A stretch of DNA of 64,000 nt from Ureibacillus sp. FSL W7-1570 (GTDB lineage: Bacteria; Bacillota; Bacilli; Bacillales_A; Planococcaceae). The notes under the pieces are model-generated. The model was not told the origin of the DNA and searched no databases. It saw only the letters and a list, made by a program, of their open reading frames with translations. Location of the stretch: contig NZ_CP151979.1 of NCBI RefSeq assembly GCF_038593265.1, forward strand, positions 248,001 to 312,000, read 5' to 3'. The number at the start of each line of letters is the position of its first letter. The first letter of the stretch is position 1. The translations under genes were made by a program, and so were the position numbers. Below are positions 50,068-59,233 of the stretch, in pieces.

Positions 50068-50298
50068 ATGTTACCAAAAGAAAAGATCGACCGTATCAAT
50101 GAATTAACAAGAAAAGCAAGAGAGGGCAAATTGACGGAAGAGGAAGCAAAAGAGCGAACATTGCTTCGGAAGGAATATTTGGAGTCTTTCCGGGAATCTT
50201 TCAGAAAGACCATCGAAAACGTGCAAATTTTTGATATTGAAGGAAATGATGTTACACCGGAAAAAATAAAACAACTTCGCCGCAACCGATTAAATTGA
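50068..50298 (+). CDS. ynzC: YnzC, UPF0291 (DUF896) small protein
   Basis: This 76-residue helical-hairpin protein shows the family pattern INELTRKAREGKLTEEEAKE then RTLLRKEYLESFRESFRKT. Third gene of the yneA SOS operon. Function unknown; structures of relatives show a two-helix bundle. SD AAAGGTG. Confidence 0.93.
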   Translation: MLPKEKIDRINELTRKAREGKLTEEEAKERTLLRKEYLESFRESFRKTIENVQIFDIEGNDVTPEKIKQLRRNRLN

Positions 50299-50375
50299 CG
50301 AAGTCCTGGTGATGTCAAATAAATGTAAGCTAACACACAATATTCCTAAAAAATAGATTGTTTTCTATGGAAATG

Positions 50376-50403
50376 TTGTCTAAACTGAATACGGAACTAT
50401 TTT
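50376..50403 (+). promoter_or_regulatory. Possible tkt promoter
   Basis: TTGTCT (50376-50381), 16-base spacer, TATTTT (50398-50403), 25 bases before the tkt ATG. Confidence 0.4.
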
Positions 50404-50427
50404 TAGCACGAGAAAGGATGTCAAAAA

Positions 50428-52422
50428 ATGACAACTACAGCGGATTTATTAGCAATTAATGCAATCCGAACTTTATCCATTGACGCGATTGAAAAAGCGA
50501 ACTCAGGGCATCCAGGACTTCCAATGGGTGCGGCTCCAATGGCTTATACATTGTGGACGAAACAAATGCGCCATAATCCGAAAAATCCGAATTGGTTCAA
50601 CCGCGACCGTTTCATTCTTTCCGCAGGTCATGGATCCATGTTGTTATACAGCTTGCTTCATTTAAGCGGATATGGCTTGGACATGGAAGAAATTAAAAAC
50701 TTCCGCCAATGGGGTTCAAAAACGCCAGGGCATCCTGAATACGGCCATACTGTAGGAGTGGAAGCTACGACTGGTCCCCTTGGACAAGGCATTGCGATGG
50801 CAGTAGGTATGGCAATGGCTGAGCGCCATCTCGCAGCGATGTACAACAAACCGGGGTACGATATAGTCGACCATTATACCTATGCCCTTTGTGGTGACGG
50901 AGATTTAATGGAAGGTGTCGCTGGCGAAGCGATTTCATTGGCCGGACATCTGCAACTTGAAAAATTGATCGTCCTTTACGATTCCAATGACATTTCATTG
51001 GACGGCGACCTTTCAAAAGCGTTTTCTGAAAATATTCAAAAACGTTTTGAAGCGTGCGGCTGGAATTACTTGCGTGTGGAAGATGGCACAGATGTGGATG
51101 CCATCAATGAAGCCATTGCAAAAGCGAAACAATCCAAAGGGAAACCTACATTAATTGAAGTCAAAACAATCATTGGCTACGGTTCACCAAATAAATCAGG
51201 CAAATCCGACGTACACGGTGCGCCATTAGGAGCCGACGAACTTAAATTGACGAAGGAATTTTACGGCTGGAACCATGAGCCATTTAATATTCCGGAAGAA
51301 GTTTACGAAACATTCAAAACGGCCATTGAAGCAATTGGAGTACAAGCTGAGGCTGAATGGAATGCAACATTTGAAAAATATCAAAATGAGTATCCGGAAC
51401 TTGCAAAACAGTTCATTCAAGCAATGAATAGTGAACTTCCTGAAGACTTTGATGCAGAGCTTCCTGTTTATGAAGTTGGCAAATCCATTGCGACCCGCTC
51501 TTCTTCCGGTGAAGCGATCAATGCTTTAGCGAAAAAAATCCCATACTTCTTCGGTGGAAGCGCCGATTTGGCAGGTTCCAACAAAACAACAATCAAAGGC
51601 GGCGGCGACTTCTCAGCACAATCGCCGGAAGGGCGCAATATTTGGTTTGGTGTTCGGGAGTTTGCAATGGGCGCTGCATTAAACGGAATGGCATTACACG
51701 GCGGATTACGCGTATTTGGAGGTACATTCTTTGTATTTTCCGACTATGTTCGTCCAGCTGTCCGTTTGTCCGCATTAATGGGATTGCCGGTCACTTATGT
51801 GTTCACTCATGATTCCATCGCTGTTGGTGAAGATGGCCCAACCCATGAGCCGATTGAACATTTGGCTTCATTCCGTGCAATGCCGAATGTTTCAGTGATT
51901 CGCCCGGCGGATGCCAACGAATCCCGTGAAGCATGGAAACTGGCGATTCAATCAAAAGACCAACCAACAGTCCTAGTATTGTCCCGCCAAAACTTGCCTG
52001 TGCTTGAGAATACGGCAACATTGGCGAAAGATGGCGTTGCAAAAGGTGGTTATGTCGTATCACCGGCAACGAAAGAAACACCGGATGCAATCTTAATTGC
52101 CACTGGTTCCGAAGTTTCTTTGGCTGTTAAGGCCCAAGAAAAGTTGCGTGAAGAAGGAATCGATGCATCGGTTGTATCCATGCCTTCCATCGACCGTTTT
52201 GATAAACAATCCGATGAATATAAAGAGTCCGTATTGCCTAAAGCCGTGACAAAACGCTTGGCGATTGAAATGGCTTCTTCATTGGGTTGGCACAAGTACG
52301 TCGGCACTGATGGAGACGTGCTTGCCATCGACAAGTTCGGTGCGAGCGCTCCTGGGGAAGTTGTGATGGAAAAATACGGATTCACTGTTGAAAATATCGT
52401 GAATAAAGTAAAATCCTTATAA
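50428..52422 (+). CDS. tkt: Transketolase
   Basis: This 664-residue thiamine-diphosphate enzyme of the pentose phosphate pathway moves two-carbon ketol units between sugar phosphates. N-terminal block [23 protein letters not shown], catalytic-site [17 protein letters not shown] near residue 113, ThDP/Mg motif [13 protein letters not shown] near 155 with [10 protein letters not shown] near 185, and the pyrimidine domain with [20 protein letters not shown] near 465. SD AAAGGATG. Core neighbour of ynzC as in Bacillus subtilis. Confidence 0.97.
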   Translation: MTTTADLLAINAIRTLSIDAIEKANSGHPGLPMGAAPMAYTLWTKQMRHNPKNPNWFNRDRFILSAGHGSMLLYSLLHLSGYGLDMEEIKNFRQWGSKTPGHPEYGHTVGVEATTGPLGQGIAMAVGMAMAERHLAAMYNKPGYDIVDHYTYALCGDGDLMEGVAGEAISLAGHLQLEKLIVLYDSNDISLDGDLSKAFSENIQKRFEACGWNYLRVEDGTDVDAINEAIAKAKQSKGKPTLIEVKTIIGYGSPNKSGKSDVHGAPLGADELKLTKEFYGWNHEPFNIPEEVYETFKTAIEAIGVQAEAEWNATFEKYQNEYPELAKQFIQAMNSELPEDFDAELPVYEVGKSIATRSSSGEAINALAKKIPYFFGGSADLAGSNKTTIKGGGDFSAQSPEGRNIWFGVREFAMGAALNGMALHGGLRVFGGTFFVFSDYVRPAVRLSALMGLPVTYVFTHDSIAVGEDGPTHEPIEHLASFRAMPNVSVIRPADANESREAWKLAIQSKDQPTVLVLSRQNLPVLENTATLAKDGVAKGGYVVSPATKETPDAILIATGSEVSLAVKAQEKLREEGIDASVVSMPSIDRFDKQSDEYKESVLPKAVTKRLAIEMASSLGWHKYVGTDGDVLAIDKFGASAPGEVVMEKYGFTVENIVNKVKSL

Positions 52423-52432
52423 AAATATAAAG

Positions 52433-52461
52433 AGCATCTCCATTGAGGGGATGCTTTTTTT
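52433..52461 (+). terminator. Terminator of tkt
   Basis: AGCATCTCC pairs with GGGGATGCT (9 bp, one T-G) around ATTGA, followed by TTTTTT. Confidence 0.85.
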
Positions 52462-52605
52462 ATTGAACAAGCAATATTGAATAGCTATTATTTTAAAATT
52501 ATTTTAAATAATTATTATTTTAATATATTTCAGCTTAAATATATTATGCGTAAAATTAAATTTTTATCAGATTTTTAAAATATATTAATAAAATTTTTTT
52601 ATAAG

Positions 52606-52619
52606 CGTAAACGTTTGCA
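52606..52619 (+). promoter_or_regulatory. Candidate cre (CcpA) site upstream of the aldehyde dehydrogenase gene
   Basis: CGTAAACGTTTGCA matches TGWAARCGYTWNCW at 13 of 14 positions. It lies about 75 bases before a TATAAT (52682-52687) and 92 before the start codon, so it could mediate repression or activation by carbon source. Confidence 0.6.
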
Positions 52620-52710
52620 TTTTCTCAAAAAAAGGAGCATGATAGGTTCATAAGTTTTGTGACGGACTAGTTGCAACGGCTTATAATCTATAAATTTTGG
52701 AGGGAAACGC

Positions 52711-54231
52711 ATGATTTATGCAAATCCGAACACACAAGGTGCTCTAGTACATTTTAAAGATCAATATCAAAACTTTATTGGCGGCGAATGGGTTCCTCCA
52801 GTAAAAGGTCAATATTTAGAAGTCATTTCTCCGGTGACAGGAAAAGTGTTTACAACCGTTCCACGTTCATCGGCAGAGGATATCGAGTTGGCGCTTGATG
52901 CGGCGCATGCTGCAAAAGACGCTTGGGGAAAAACGTCTGTCGCTTACCGTGCACAAATTTTAAATAAAATCGCGGATCGCATTGAAGAAAACCTCGAAAT
53001 GATCGCCGTTGCAGAAACTTGGGACAATGGGAAAGCGGTTCGTGAAACGTTGAATGCGGATATCCCTCTCGTGGTTGATCATTTCCGTTACTTTGCAGGA
53101 GCCATTCGCGCTCAAGAAGGCGGAATCAGTGAAATCAATGAAGATACAGTCGCATACCACTTCCATGAACCTTTGGGTGTTGTTGGACAAATCATCCCTT
53201 GGAACTTCCCGCTTCTGATGGCCGCTTGGAAAATCGCTCCGGCTTTGGCTGCAGGTAACTGTATCGTGTTGAAACCGGCTGAACAAACACCTGCTTCCAT
53301 TTGTGTATTGCTTGAATTGATTCAAGATTTATTGCCAAAAGGCGTGTTGAATATTGTTCAAGGTACGGGTATCGAAGTGGGCAAACCTCTTGCAACAAAC
53401 CCGCGCATTTCAAAAATCGCGTTCACCGGTTCAACAGCAGTTGGCCGTTCCATCATGCAATATGCTACAGAAAACATCATACCTGTAACATTAGAGCTTG
53501 GCGGAAAATCACCTAATATTTTCTTTGAAGATATCATGGATCAAGATGATGAATTTTTAGATAAAGCCATTGAAGGTTTTGTATTATTTGCGTTAAACTC
53601 CGGAGAAATTTGTACATGTCCATCCCGTGCATTAGTACAAGAATCCATCTATGACAAATTCATGGAAAAAGTGATGGAACGCATTAAAGCAATCAAAATT
53701 GGCAACCCGTTAGATACTGAAACCATGATGGGTGCCCAAGCTTCCAAACAACAATTGGATAAAATCCTTTCTTACATTGAAATTGGTAAACAAGAAGGTG
53801 CGGAATGCCTCATCGGTGGATACCAAAACAAATTGGAAGGTGAATTGGAAGGCGGTTATTACGTAGCGCCTACGGTATTCAAAGGCCACAACAAAATGCG
53901 TATCTTCCAGGAAGAAATCTTTGGACCGGTTCTTTCTGTCACTACATTCAAAGACTTTGATGAAGCGATTTCAATCGCCAACGATACATTATATGGTTTG
54001 GGTGCCGGTGTATGGTCCCGCAACATTGAAACGGCTTATAAAGCAGGCCGCGCCGTTCAAGCAGGCCGCGTTTGGACGAACACTTATCACCAATACCCAG
54101 CCCATGCCGCATTCGGTGGTTACAAACAATCCGGTATTGGCCGTGAAAACCATCTTATGATGCTTAGCCATTACCAACAAACAAAATGTATTTTAGTCGG
54201 TTACAATAAAGGATCAATGGGCTTCTTCTAA
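52711..54231 (+). CDS. NAD-dependent aldehyde dehydrogenase (acetaldehyde-type)
   Basis: This 506-residue enzyme oxidises aldehydes to acids; it is closest in pattern to AcoD/ExaC acetaldehyde dehydrogenases. Features: [20 protein letters not shown] at the N terminus, [20 protein letters not shown] near residue 165, cofactor motif [12 protein letters not shown] near 238, [12 protein letters not shown] near 263 with the general-base Glu, and the catalytic Cys in [14 protein letters not shown] near 300. SD TTGGAGGG. It shares one base (TAATG) with the DUF779 gene, the usual partner of this subclass. Possible CcpA site upstream. Confidence 0.93.
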   Translation: MIYANPNTQGALVHFKDQYQNFIGGEWVPPVKGQYLEVISPVTGKVFTTVPRSSAEDIELALDAAHAAKDAWGKTSVAYRAQILNKIADRIEENLEMIAVAETWDNGKAVRETLNADIPLVVDHFRYFAGAIRAQEGGISEINEDTVAYHFHEPLGVVGQIIPWNFPLLMAAWKIAPALAAGNCIVLKPAEQTPASICVLLELIQDLLPKGVLNIVQGTGIEVGKPLATNPRISKIAFTGSTAVGRSIMQYATENIIPVTLELGGKSPNIFFEDIMDQDDEFLDKAIEGFVLFALNSGEICTCPSRALVQESIYDKFMEKVMERIKAIKIGNPLDTETMMGAQASKQQLDKILSYIEIGKQEGAECLIGGYQNKLEGELEGGYYVAPTVFKGHNKMRIFQEEIFGPVLSVTTFKDFDEAISIANDTLYGLGAGVWSRNIETAYKAGRAVQAGRVWTNTYHQYPAHAAFGGYKQSGIGRENHLMMLSHYQQTKCILVGYNKGSMGFF

Positions 54232-54563
54232 TGCGAAAAGTCATTGCCACAAAAGTTGCCATGGACATGATACAGCATCTTAAAGCAAAACACGGAGAGC
54301 TCATATTTGTTCATTCGGAAGGTTGCTGTGATGGAACTTCCCCCATCTGTATGAAAAAAGAGGACTTCTATCTAAGCAGCCAGGATGAACAGATTGGAGA
54401 GGTTATGGAAGGGGTGCCTTATTACATGCATCGTTCCAATCTCCCGTACTGGCAACATCTGCAGATGGTGATCGATGTGGCCGATGGAATCGGCAATTCC
54501 TTTTCCCTGGAAAGCACCGAAAATAAATCCTTTATCATCCAAGCAAAGAAATTAGCGGAATAA
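54231..54563 (+). CDS. DUF779 protein, aldehyde-dehydrogenase partner
   Basis: This 110-residue protein has the DUF779 features: IFVHSEGCCDGTSPICMKK near residue 25 with three conserved Cys that could bind metal, GEVMEGVPYYMHRSNLPYW near 58, and a C-terminal SFSLESTENKSFIIQAK. It is widely paired with acetaldehyde dehydrogenase genes, and the ATG overlaps the upstream stop, so co-production is expected. Biochemical role unknown. Confidence 0.9.
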   Translation: MRKVIATKVAMDMIQHLKAKHGELIFVHSEGCCDGTSPICMKKEDFYLSSQDEQIGEVMEGVPYYMHRSNLPYWQHLQMVIDVADGIGNSFSLESTENKSFIIQAKKLAE

Positions 54564-54570
54564 AATTATA

Positions 54571-54616
54571 ATAAGCTGCCCTTTTTGTACATTTGTAAGG
54601 GGTAGCTTATTTTTTG
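54571..54616 (+). terminator. Terminator of the aldehyde dehydrogenase-DUF779 operon
   Basis: ATAAGCTGCCC pairs with GGGTAGCTTAT (11 bp, one G-T), 18-base loop, followed by TTTTTT. Confidence 0.8.
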
Positions 54617-54662
54617 TTTATCGTTAGAGGGCGGATGCGAAAATGAGTAACCTTATTTACCA

Positions 54663-54806
54663 TATTACATGCATCGGGCGAATCTCCCTTACTGGCAGCA
54701 TTTGCGTATTGTGAAAGACGTAACGGATGGAATCAGCAATTCCTTTTCGTTGGAGAGCACGGAAAATAAATCCTTTGTCATTCAGGCGAAAAAATGGGAA
54801 GAATAA
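54663..54806 (+). pseudogene. C-terminal remnant of a second DUF779 gene
   Basis: The frame from 54663 to TAA 54806 encodes 47 residues starting YYMHRANLPYWQHLRIVKDV and ending NKSFVIQAKKWEE. It matches the C-terminal 47 residues of the intact DUF779 protein (from YYMHRSNLPYW) at about 38 of 47 positions. Similarity stops just before 54663; no start codon, SD or N-terminal half is present. It is what remains of a paralogous gene, probably from a second aldehyde dehydrogenase-DUF779 pair lost by deletion. Confidence 0.88.
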
Positions 54807-54844
54807 AAAACTGCCCTTTTGTGCTGGTCACAGAAGGGCAGTTT
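54805..54844 (-). terminator. Terminator of liaFSR (minus strand)
   Basis: AAACTGCCCTT pairs with AAGGGCAGTTT (11 bp, 15-base loop). The A run at 54805-54810 gives the U tail for minus-strand transcripts coming from liaR; it may also end plus-strand read-through. Confidence 0.75.
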
Positions 54845-54960
54845 GACCACATACATAATGTGATTGATTACTGATTGCAATGAAAAGGTACAGCTGAAAA
54901 TTTTCCTTGCTATAGATCGTCTCCCATGGACCATTTTCATCATGGAATGGAGGCAATCTA

Positions 54961-55599
54961 TCACTTCACCAATCCGTTTTGAAAAGCATAAACCACTGCT
55001 TGGGTCCGATCTTGCACTTCCAACTTGGCGAGGATGTTGCTCACATGGGTTTTTACCGTTTTTAGCGCGATAAACAATTCATCGGCAATTTCCTGATTGG
55101 ATTTTCCTTTGGCTATGAGCAGCAACACTTCCATTTCCCGTTCGGTCAGTTGCTCATGAAGAGGGCGGCTGCCCGTATTCCGCATCCGATGAATCATTTT
55201 TGAAGTGACTTCAGGTTCTAACACCGATTCCCCTTGGACGGTTTTCCGGATGGCATCCGCAATTTGCTTTGCATTGGACGTTTTTAAAATGTAGCTGATG
55301 GCGCCGGCTTCCAATGCGGGGTAGACTTTATCATCGTCCAGGAAACTGGTCACCATCATGATTTTCGCTTCCGGCCACACTTTCAAAATTTCCTGCGTCG
55401 CCTCGGCTCCGTTCATGACAGGCATGACGTTATCCATCAAAATAATATCAATATTCGGCTTCAACTGGAGAACCTTTTCCACTGCTTCTTTTCCATTTTC
55501 CGCTTCTCCCACAACGGTCATATCCGGTTGAGCGGAAAGATAAGTGGAAACACCGATACGGACCATCTCGTGGTCATCGGCAATGAACACCCTAATCAT
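54961..55599 (-). CDS. liaR: Envelope-stress response regulator LiaR/VraR type
   Basis: This 212-residue NarL-family regulator has the receiver domain ([20 protein letters not shown] at the N terminus; phospho-acceptor Asp in [15 protein letters not shown] near residue 54; [17 protein letters not shown]) and the LuxR-type helix-turn-helix ([20 protein letters not shown], then [17 protein letters not shown]). ATG 55599 is preferred over GTG 55608 because GGGAGGTG lies six bases before it. It overlaps liaS by 8 bases. It responds to cell-wall antibiotics in the Lia/Vra systems. Confidence 0.92.
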   Translation of the reverse strand: MIRVFIADDHEMVRIGVSTYLSAQPDMTVVGEAENGKEAVEKVLQLKPNIDIILMDNVMPVMNGAEATQEILKVWPEAKIMMVTSFLDDDKVYPALEAGAISYILKTSNAKQIADAIRKTVQGESVLEPEVTSKMIHRMRNTGSRPLHEQLTEREMEVLLLIAKGKSNQEIADELFIALKTVKTHVSNILAKLEVQDRTQAVVYAFQNGLVK

Positions 55600-56665
55600 C
55601 GATTGCACCTCCCGTTTCCTTTTCGGACAATTCGCCTTCCTCCGACTCTTTCTCTTCTTTATTCAAAGGCACTTTCACCTCAACAATGGTTCCTTCTCCG
55701 GGAACGGAAACAATTTTATATTTCGCTCCGATTTCCACGGCTCTTTCGGCAATGTTTTTCAAACCGTATGAAGTGGAGTTGGTTTCTTCATTCATATCAA
55801 ATCCGCGGCCATTATCTTGGATTCTCAAAATGGCCAGGTTGTCTCTTTCAATTAACAGCATCTCCACTTCCGTCGCTTTGGCATGGCGCAATGTATTGGA
55901 TAACGCTTCTTGGGCGATGCGGAATAAATGATCTTCCTCCGCTTTCGACAACTTGATTTCCTCGATTTCATATTCGATGTCAAAATTGACCTTTTGTTTC
56001 AGTTCGAAAATTAAATCTTTCAACCCTTGCGCCAAGGTATTATTATTTAATGCAATTGGACGGAGATGCAATAGCAATGCGCGCATTTCCAGTTGGGCCT
56101 GCTGCACCAATTTCTCAATTTGCACCAATATTTGTTTTGCGTTTTCTGGAGGGGTATCCATTTCCGTAATCGATGACAATAACATGGATGCCGCAAATAG
56201 CTGCTGGGAAACGGAATCGTGAAGTTCCCTTGCAAGTCTTTGTCTTTCCGCCACGATCCGTTCCTGGATGATTTTGTCGCTTGCTTCCGCTTTTTCATTG
56301 GATAGGCGTTGCAGGCTCTTTCTTTGAGTTTCAATCAATTCATTTGTTTCTTTTAACGCTTTTCTCAAAGGATAAGAAACGTTGCGCTTTAATGTGAAAT
56401 CCGGTTCAGCCAATTGCTTTACATATTTCAGCGTAATGAATTCTTTCGATTTTACCGAAATCATCCACCATAAACTAATAACAAAACTGATGAAGAACAC
56501 GCCACAAACAATGATGACACCAAGCGGCATGCCATTATAAGTGTTTTCCCATAAAGGGCTCCACGCTGCAGCATTCGGAACATCATATAATAAATAGAAA
56601 ACACCAAAAAACATGCTTATTAAAATGATAGAGATCATAAGGGTGCGGAATAGAAGTGATATCAT
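55592..56665 (-). CDS. liaS: Envelope-stress sensor kinase LiaS/VraS type
   Basis: This 357-residue histidine kinase has two membrane helices (about residues 3-24 and 46-70) with a short outer loop, a coiled coil, the HisKA_3 box [18 protein letters not shown] near 150 with the phosphorylated His, and the ATPase domain ([15 protein letters not shown] near 245; DNGRGFD near 282; [11 protein letters not shown] near 298). ATG 56665 has an SD (GGAGGTG, eight bases) and overlaps liaF by 4 bases; the longer frame to 56695 is less likely. An intramembrane-sensing type kinase held silent by LiaF in the family. Confidence 0.92.
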   Translation of the reverse strand: MISLLFRTLMISIILISMFFGVFYLLYDVPNAAAWSPLWENTYNGMPLGVIIVCGVFFISFVISLWWMISVKSKEFITLKYVKQLAEPDFTLKRNVSYPLRKALKETNELIETQRKSLQRLSNEKAEASDKIIQERIVAERQRLARELHDSVSQQLFAASMLLSSITEMDTPPENAKQILVQIEKLVQQAQLEMRALLLHLRPIALNNNTLAQGLKDLIFELKQKVNFDIEYEIEEIKLSKAEEDHLFRIAQEALSNTLRHAKATEVEMLLIERDNLAILRIQDNGRGFDMNEETNSTSYGLKNIAERAVEIGAKYKIVSVPGEGTIVEVKVPLNKEEKESEEGELSEKETGGAIDD

Positions 56666-57345
56666 TTCCGAATCACCTCCACATCCCCAAGCCATGTGGC
56701 TATATGAATCACAAGTTTTCTTTTGGCGTTTGTCACATCGCCATCTTCAAAAGTAATCCTTTCATTCCATAACCGTTTCGGAGGATGATGCAATAGTTTC
56801 GCTTCTCCAATCAGAGTTGAATATTGAAGTTTGAATGGCACTTCATAAGGCAAAATGATCGTTACTTTCCCAATTCCCTGGCGAATGGTGATGACAGAAG
56901 TGCCGGCTGGCAAAATGGTTTCTGTCACATCGATGGTGTAATCCCCAAGGAAGTTTTGAATCTGAATATCTTGCCATTTATAATGTTCCATTGGCATGGA
57001 AGAGGGGAGAACCAAGTCATTTTTTTGAACGGTACCCAATTCAAAATGCCGGGCTTCCACTTTGACTTCTTTTTGATGATTTGTTGCCTGTTTATACAAA
57101 ATATAAATTAATACACAGACGACGAAAAATCGCAGACTCCAAATGGTTATAATGGCAACTAAAATAAAAGAGGCGCCTATCCAAAAATAGACTTTTTTTC
57201 CTTTGGCAAAACTACGATAAAGAAAAAATGCCCCCAACAAGAGAAAGAAGGCGCCACCGTTATTGAAAACTGTGAGCTCTACAAAAACAATCAGCAACAT
57301 GATCAAAAATACGGTTATCAGCTGTTTCGTTGTGAAACGGTTCAA
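56662..57345 (-). CDS. liaF: Lia system inhibitor LiaF/VraT type
   Basis: This 227-residue membrane protein has three or four N-terminal helices (about residues 8-95) and a C-terminal cytosolic or surface beta domain (IQIQNFLGDYTIDVTETILP, then GTSVITIRQGIGKVTIILPY and IATWLGDVEVI) of the cell-wall-active antibiotics response family. LiaF keeps LiaS inactive. TTG start 57345 after GAGGG. The natural upstream neighbour in the operon, the LiaH/PspA gene, has been separated from it by the IS element; only 41 bases remain between the IS end and this start. Confidence 0.9.
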   Translation of the reverse strand: MNRFTTKQLITVFLIMLLIVFVELTVFNNGGAFFLLLGAFFLYRSFAKGKKVYFWIGASFILVAIITIWSLRFFVVCVLIYILYKQATNHQKEVKVEARHFELGTVQKNDLVLPSSMPMEHYKWQDIQIQNFLGDYTIDVTETILPAGTSVITIRQGIGKVTIILPYEVPFKLQYSTLIGEAKLLHHPPKRLWNERITFEDGDVTNAKRKLVIHIATWLGDVEVIRK

Positions 57346-57403
57346 AGTGGCCCCTCCCTCAAGATAAGCGAAAGTTCATAATAATAAAGAGGCTGGGACA
57401 AAA

Positions 57404-59056
57404 CTAGCTTCTAGATAGGAAAAAGGAGAATTTGAGCCAACTCAAATTCTCCTTTTTCCATTTATCCCCATTATTTTTGGTTAGTTGATCTTTGTTGGCC
57501 GTGTATTTTCGTAAATTCACGGCCATTAAGGCAATGCCCATTTCATTTTCCACTTTCGATTTTCCTCGAACGGAAAATCGAGTGAAACGCAAATTAGCCT
57601 TCAAGAATCCAAAAACTGGTTCTACGTCTATTTTACGTTGACGGAAAATAGAACCAGCTTTTTCTTCTGAAAGCTTCGCTCTTACATATTCTTTTTGTTG
57701 TTCCCATTTTTCATTCACCATGACCTTTCGGTGATTGCCTTCCTTTGCTTTTGTGCATGATGAACGAAATGGACATCCTGAACAGTTTTCACATTCATAG
57801 ATTTTCAATTCTCGTTTGAAACCAGTCTTATCTGTACGTACAGAACGATAACGGAAGGTTACTCGCTGCTGATTTGGACAAATGTAGGTATCACTTTCTT
57901 CGTCGTACATCCAATTGTCTGGATGAAATGGATTTTGTTTATATTTCTTCTTTTGTTCTTTCTCATACATGGTATATGGAATGAGTGCCTCACATTTTCG
58001 ATTCGAAAGGATGTCTTCATAGTTTTGTTCACTACCATAACCAGCATCTGCGACAATATACTTTGGCAACGGAAAATAATCCTTTTCTATCTTATTCAAG
58101 AACGGAATTAATGTACGTGTATCAGTAGGATTTGGAAAGATGCTATAAGCTAGTGCGTATTGACCTTCTGTTGCGATTTGTACGTTGTATCCAGCCTTCA
58201 ATTGACCGTTTTTCATATAGTCGTCTTTCATTCGCATGAACGTCGCATCTAAGTCTGTTTTGGAATAACTATTCCGTTCACCCAAGATTTCGAAGTCTTT
58301 TTGATACTTTTGTTTACGTAAAATCAAGTCAATCAACTGTTTGTACACTCGCTTCGGATATTTCCGTTCGCTTCTTAATGCTTTTCGTTCTGTGGCATCG
58401 GGCGATGCTTCTATCTTTTGGTCATATTCCGTAATCACTTCATCGACTTGTTGCACCATTTGAGCGAGTTCTTCAACGGACAGTTCTCCCTCATTTTCCC
58501 GCTCCATTTCAGGGATGATTTCCTTCTCTAACAGTTCGTTGTAGAGCTGATTGGATTTTTCAATTAAGCTTTGGTTGTATTTTTCAATGGATTTCTTCCA
58601 TACGAAAGTAAATTTATTGGCATTCGCTTCAATCTTCGTACCATCGATAAAAATGGCTTCTTGATCGATTAACTTTTCTTCCACCAGTTGGCAACGGAAT
58701 TGGACAAAACATTGACGAATTAATTCTTTTACTTCCGGATGCACACGAAAACGATTGATCGTCCGATAACTTGGTTCATATCCTTGTGCCAACCACATCA
58801 TTCGTATACTGTCCTTTAATAGCGCTTCAATTTTTCGACCTGAAAAGACAGACTGCGAATAGGCACACAAAATAATTTTTAGCATCATGCGTGGATGATA
58901 AGCAGGACAACCTGTATTTCGAAGAAACGGCTGGAAGGCTTCATCTGGAATACTTTCAACTAAATGGTGGATGTGGAAGGCAATATCATTTTCTTGTAAT
59001 TTTATTTCTAAATCTAAAGGCAAAACTAATTGATTCATGTTATAATATTTAAACAT
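57404..59056 (-). CDS. IS1182-family transposase
   Basis: This 550-residue transposase looks complete, with no frameshift. N terminus MFKYYNMNQLVLPLDLEIKL and the block CPAYHPRMMLKIILCAYSQS are typical; DDE-type acidic positions are expected in IFIDGTKIEANANKF near residue 138 and YIVADAGYGSEQNY near 340; the C-terminal zinc-like part CENCSGCPFRSSC near 425 and EPVFGFLKANLRFTRFSVRG near 490 (with the likely last Glu) follow. The TAG stop lies at the edge of the terminal inverted repeat. ATG 59056 has a weak SD; ATG 59038 is an alternative. Confidence 0.93.
   Translation of the reverse strand: MFKYYNMNQLVLPLDLEIKLQENDIAFHIHHLVESIPDEAFQPFLRNTGCPAYHPRMMLKIILCAYSQSVFSGRKIEALLKDSIRMMWLAQGYEPSYRTINRFRVHPEVKELIRQCFVQFRCQLVEEKLIDQEAIFIDGTKIEANANKFTFVWKKSIEKYNQSLIEKSNQLYNELLEKEIIPEMERENEGELSVEELAQMVQQVDEVITEYDQKIEASPDATERKALRSERKYPKRVYKQLIDLILRKQKYQKDFEILGERNSYSKTDLDATFMRMKDDYMKNGQLKAGYNVQIATEGQYALAYSIFPNPTDTRTLIPFLNKIEKDYFPLPKYIVADAGYGSEQNYEDILSNRKCEALIPYTMYEKEQKKKYKQNPFHPDNWMYDEESDTYICPNQQRVTFRYRSVRTDKTGFKRELKIYECENCSGCPFRSSCTKAKEGNHRKVMVNEKWEQQKEYVRAKLSEEKAGSIFRQRKIDVEPVFGFLKANLRFTRFSVRGKSKVENEMGIALMAVNLRKYTANKDQLTKNNGDKWKKENLSWLKFSFFLSRS
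57418..57459. terminator. 18-bp hairpin inside the left IS end
   Basis: GGAAAAAGGAGAATTTGA pairs perfectly with TCAAATTCTCCTTTTTCC around GCCAAC. It overlaps the last codons of the transposase gene and can stop transcription in either direction. Confidence 0.75.
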
Positions 59057-59119
59057 AAGGACACTTCTTTCGTTAAAATTTTTGGGGTTGGATACTTAAA
59101 TTTTAACAGAAGATGTCCT
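59057..59119 (-). promoter_or_regulatory. Long hairpin in the transposase mRNA leader
   Basis: AAGGACA..TTCTTTCGTTAAAATTT pairs with AAATTTTAACAGAAGATGTCCTT with small bulges. It ends at the transposase start codon, so read-through transcripts entering from liaH would fold away the ribosome site. This is a known protection scheme in other IS families; here it is inference. Confidence 0.5.
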
Positions 59120-59141
59120 TATTTTTATTGAAAAAATGAAG

Positions 59142-59182
59142 AACAGCCCATGAAATTTTATTCCAAAATTTCATGGGCTGTT
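59142..59182. terminator. 18-bp hairpin inside the right IS end
   Basis: AACAGCCCATGAAATTTT pairs perfectly with AAAATTTCATGGGCTGTT around ATTCC. On the minus strand it is followed by CTTCATTTTTTC, so transcripts from liaH should end inside the IS before reaching liaF. Confidence 0.75.
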
Positions 59183-59233
59183 TCCATTTTAGAGGGGGTT
59201 TTGTCCCAGCCTCTTCTCGTTTTCTTCATTATA

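Larger units (their letters stand above)
57387..59215 (-). mobile_element. Intact IS1182-family insertion sequence
   Basis: The element is bounded by 18-bp perfect inverted repeats, AAGAGGCTGGGACAAAAC at 57387-57404 and its complement at 59198-59215, and contains one full transposase gene. Both ends carry strong inward hairpins (57418-57459 and 59142-59182). Total length about 1,829 bp. I could not see a target-site duplication. It lies between the liaH/pspA gene and liaF; without it the two would be about 60 bases apart, so it clearly entered an operon. Confidence 0.92.

Noticed and set aside
57375-59225. Target-site duplication of the IS element
   Set aside because: Flanks (CATAATAATA and CTCGTTTTC) share no clear direct repeat; ends were set by the inverted repeats alone.
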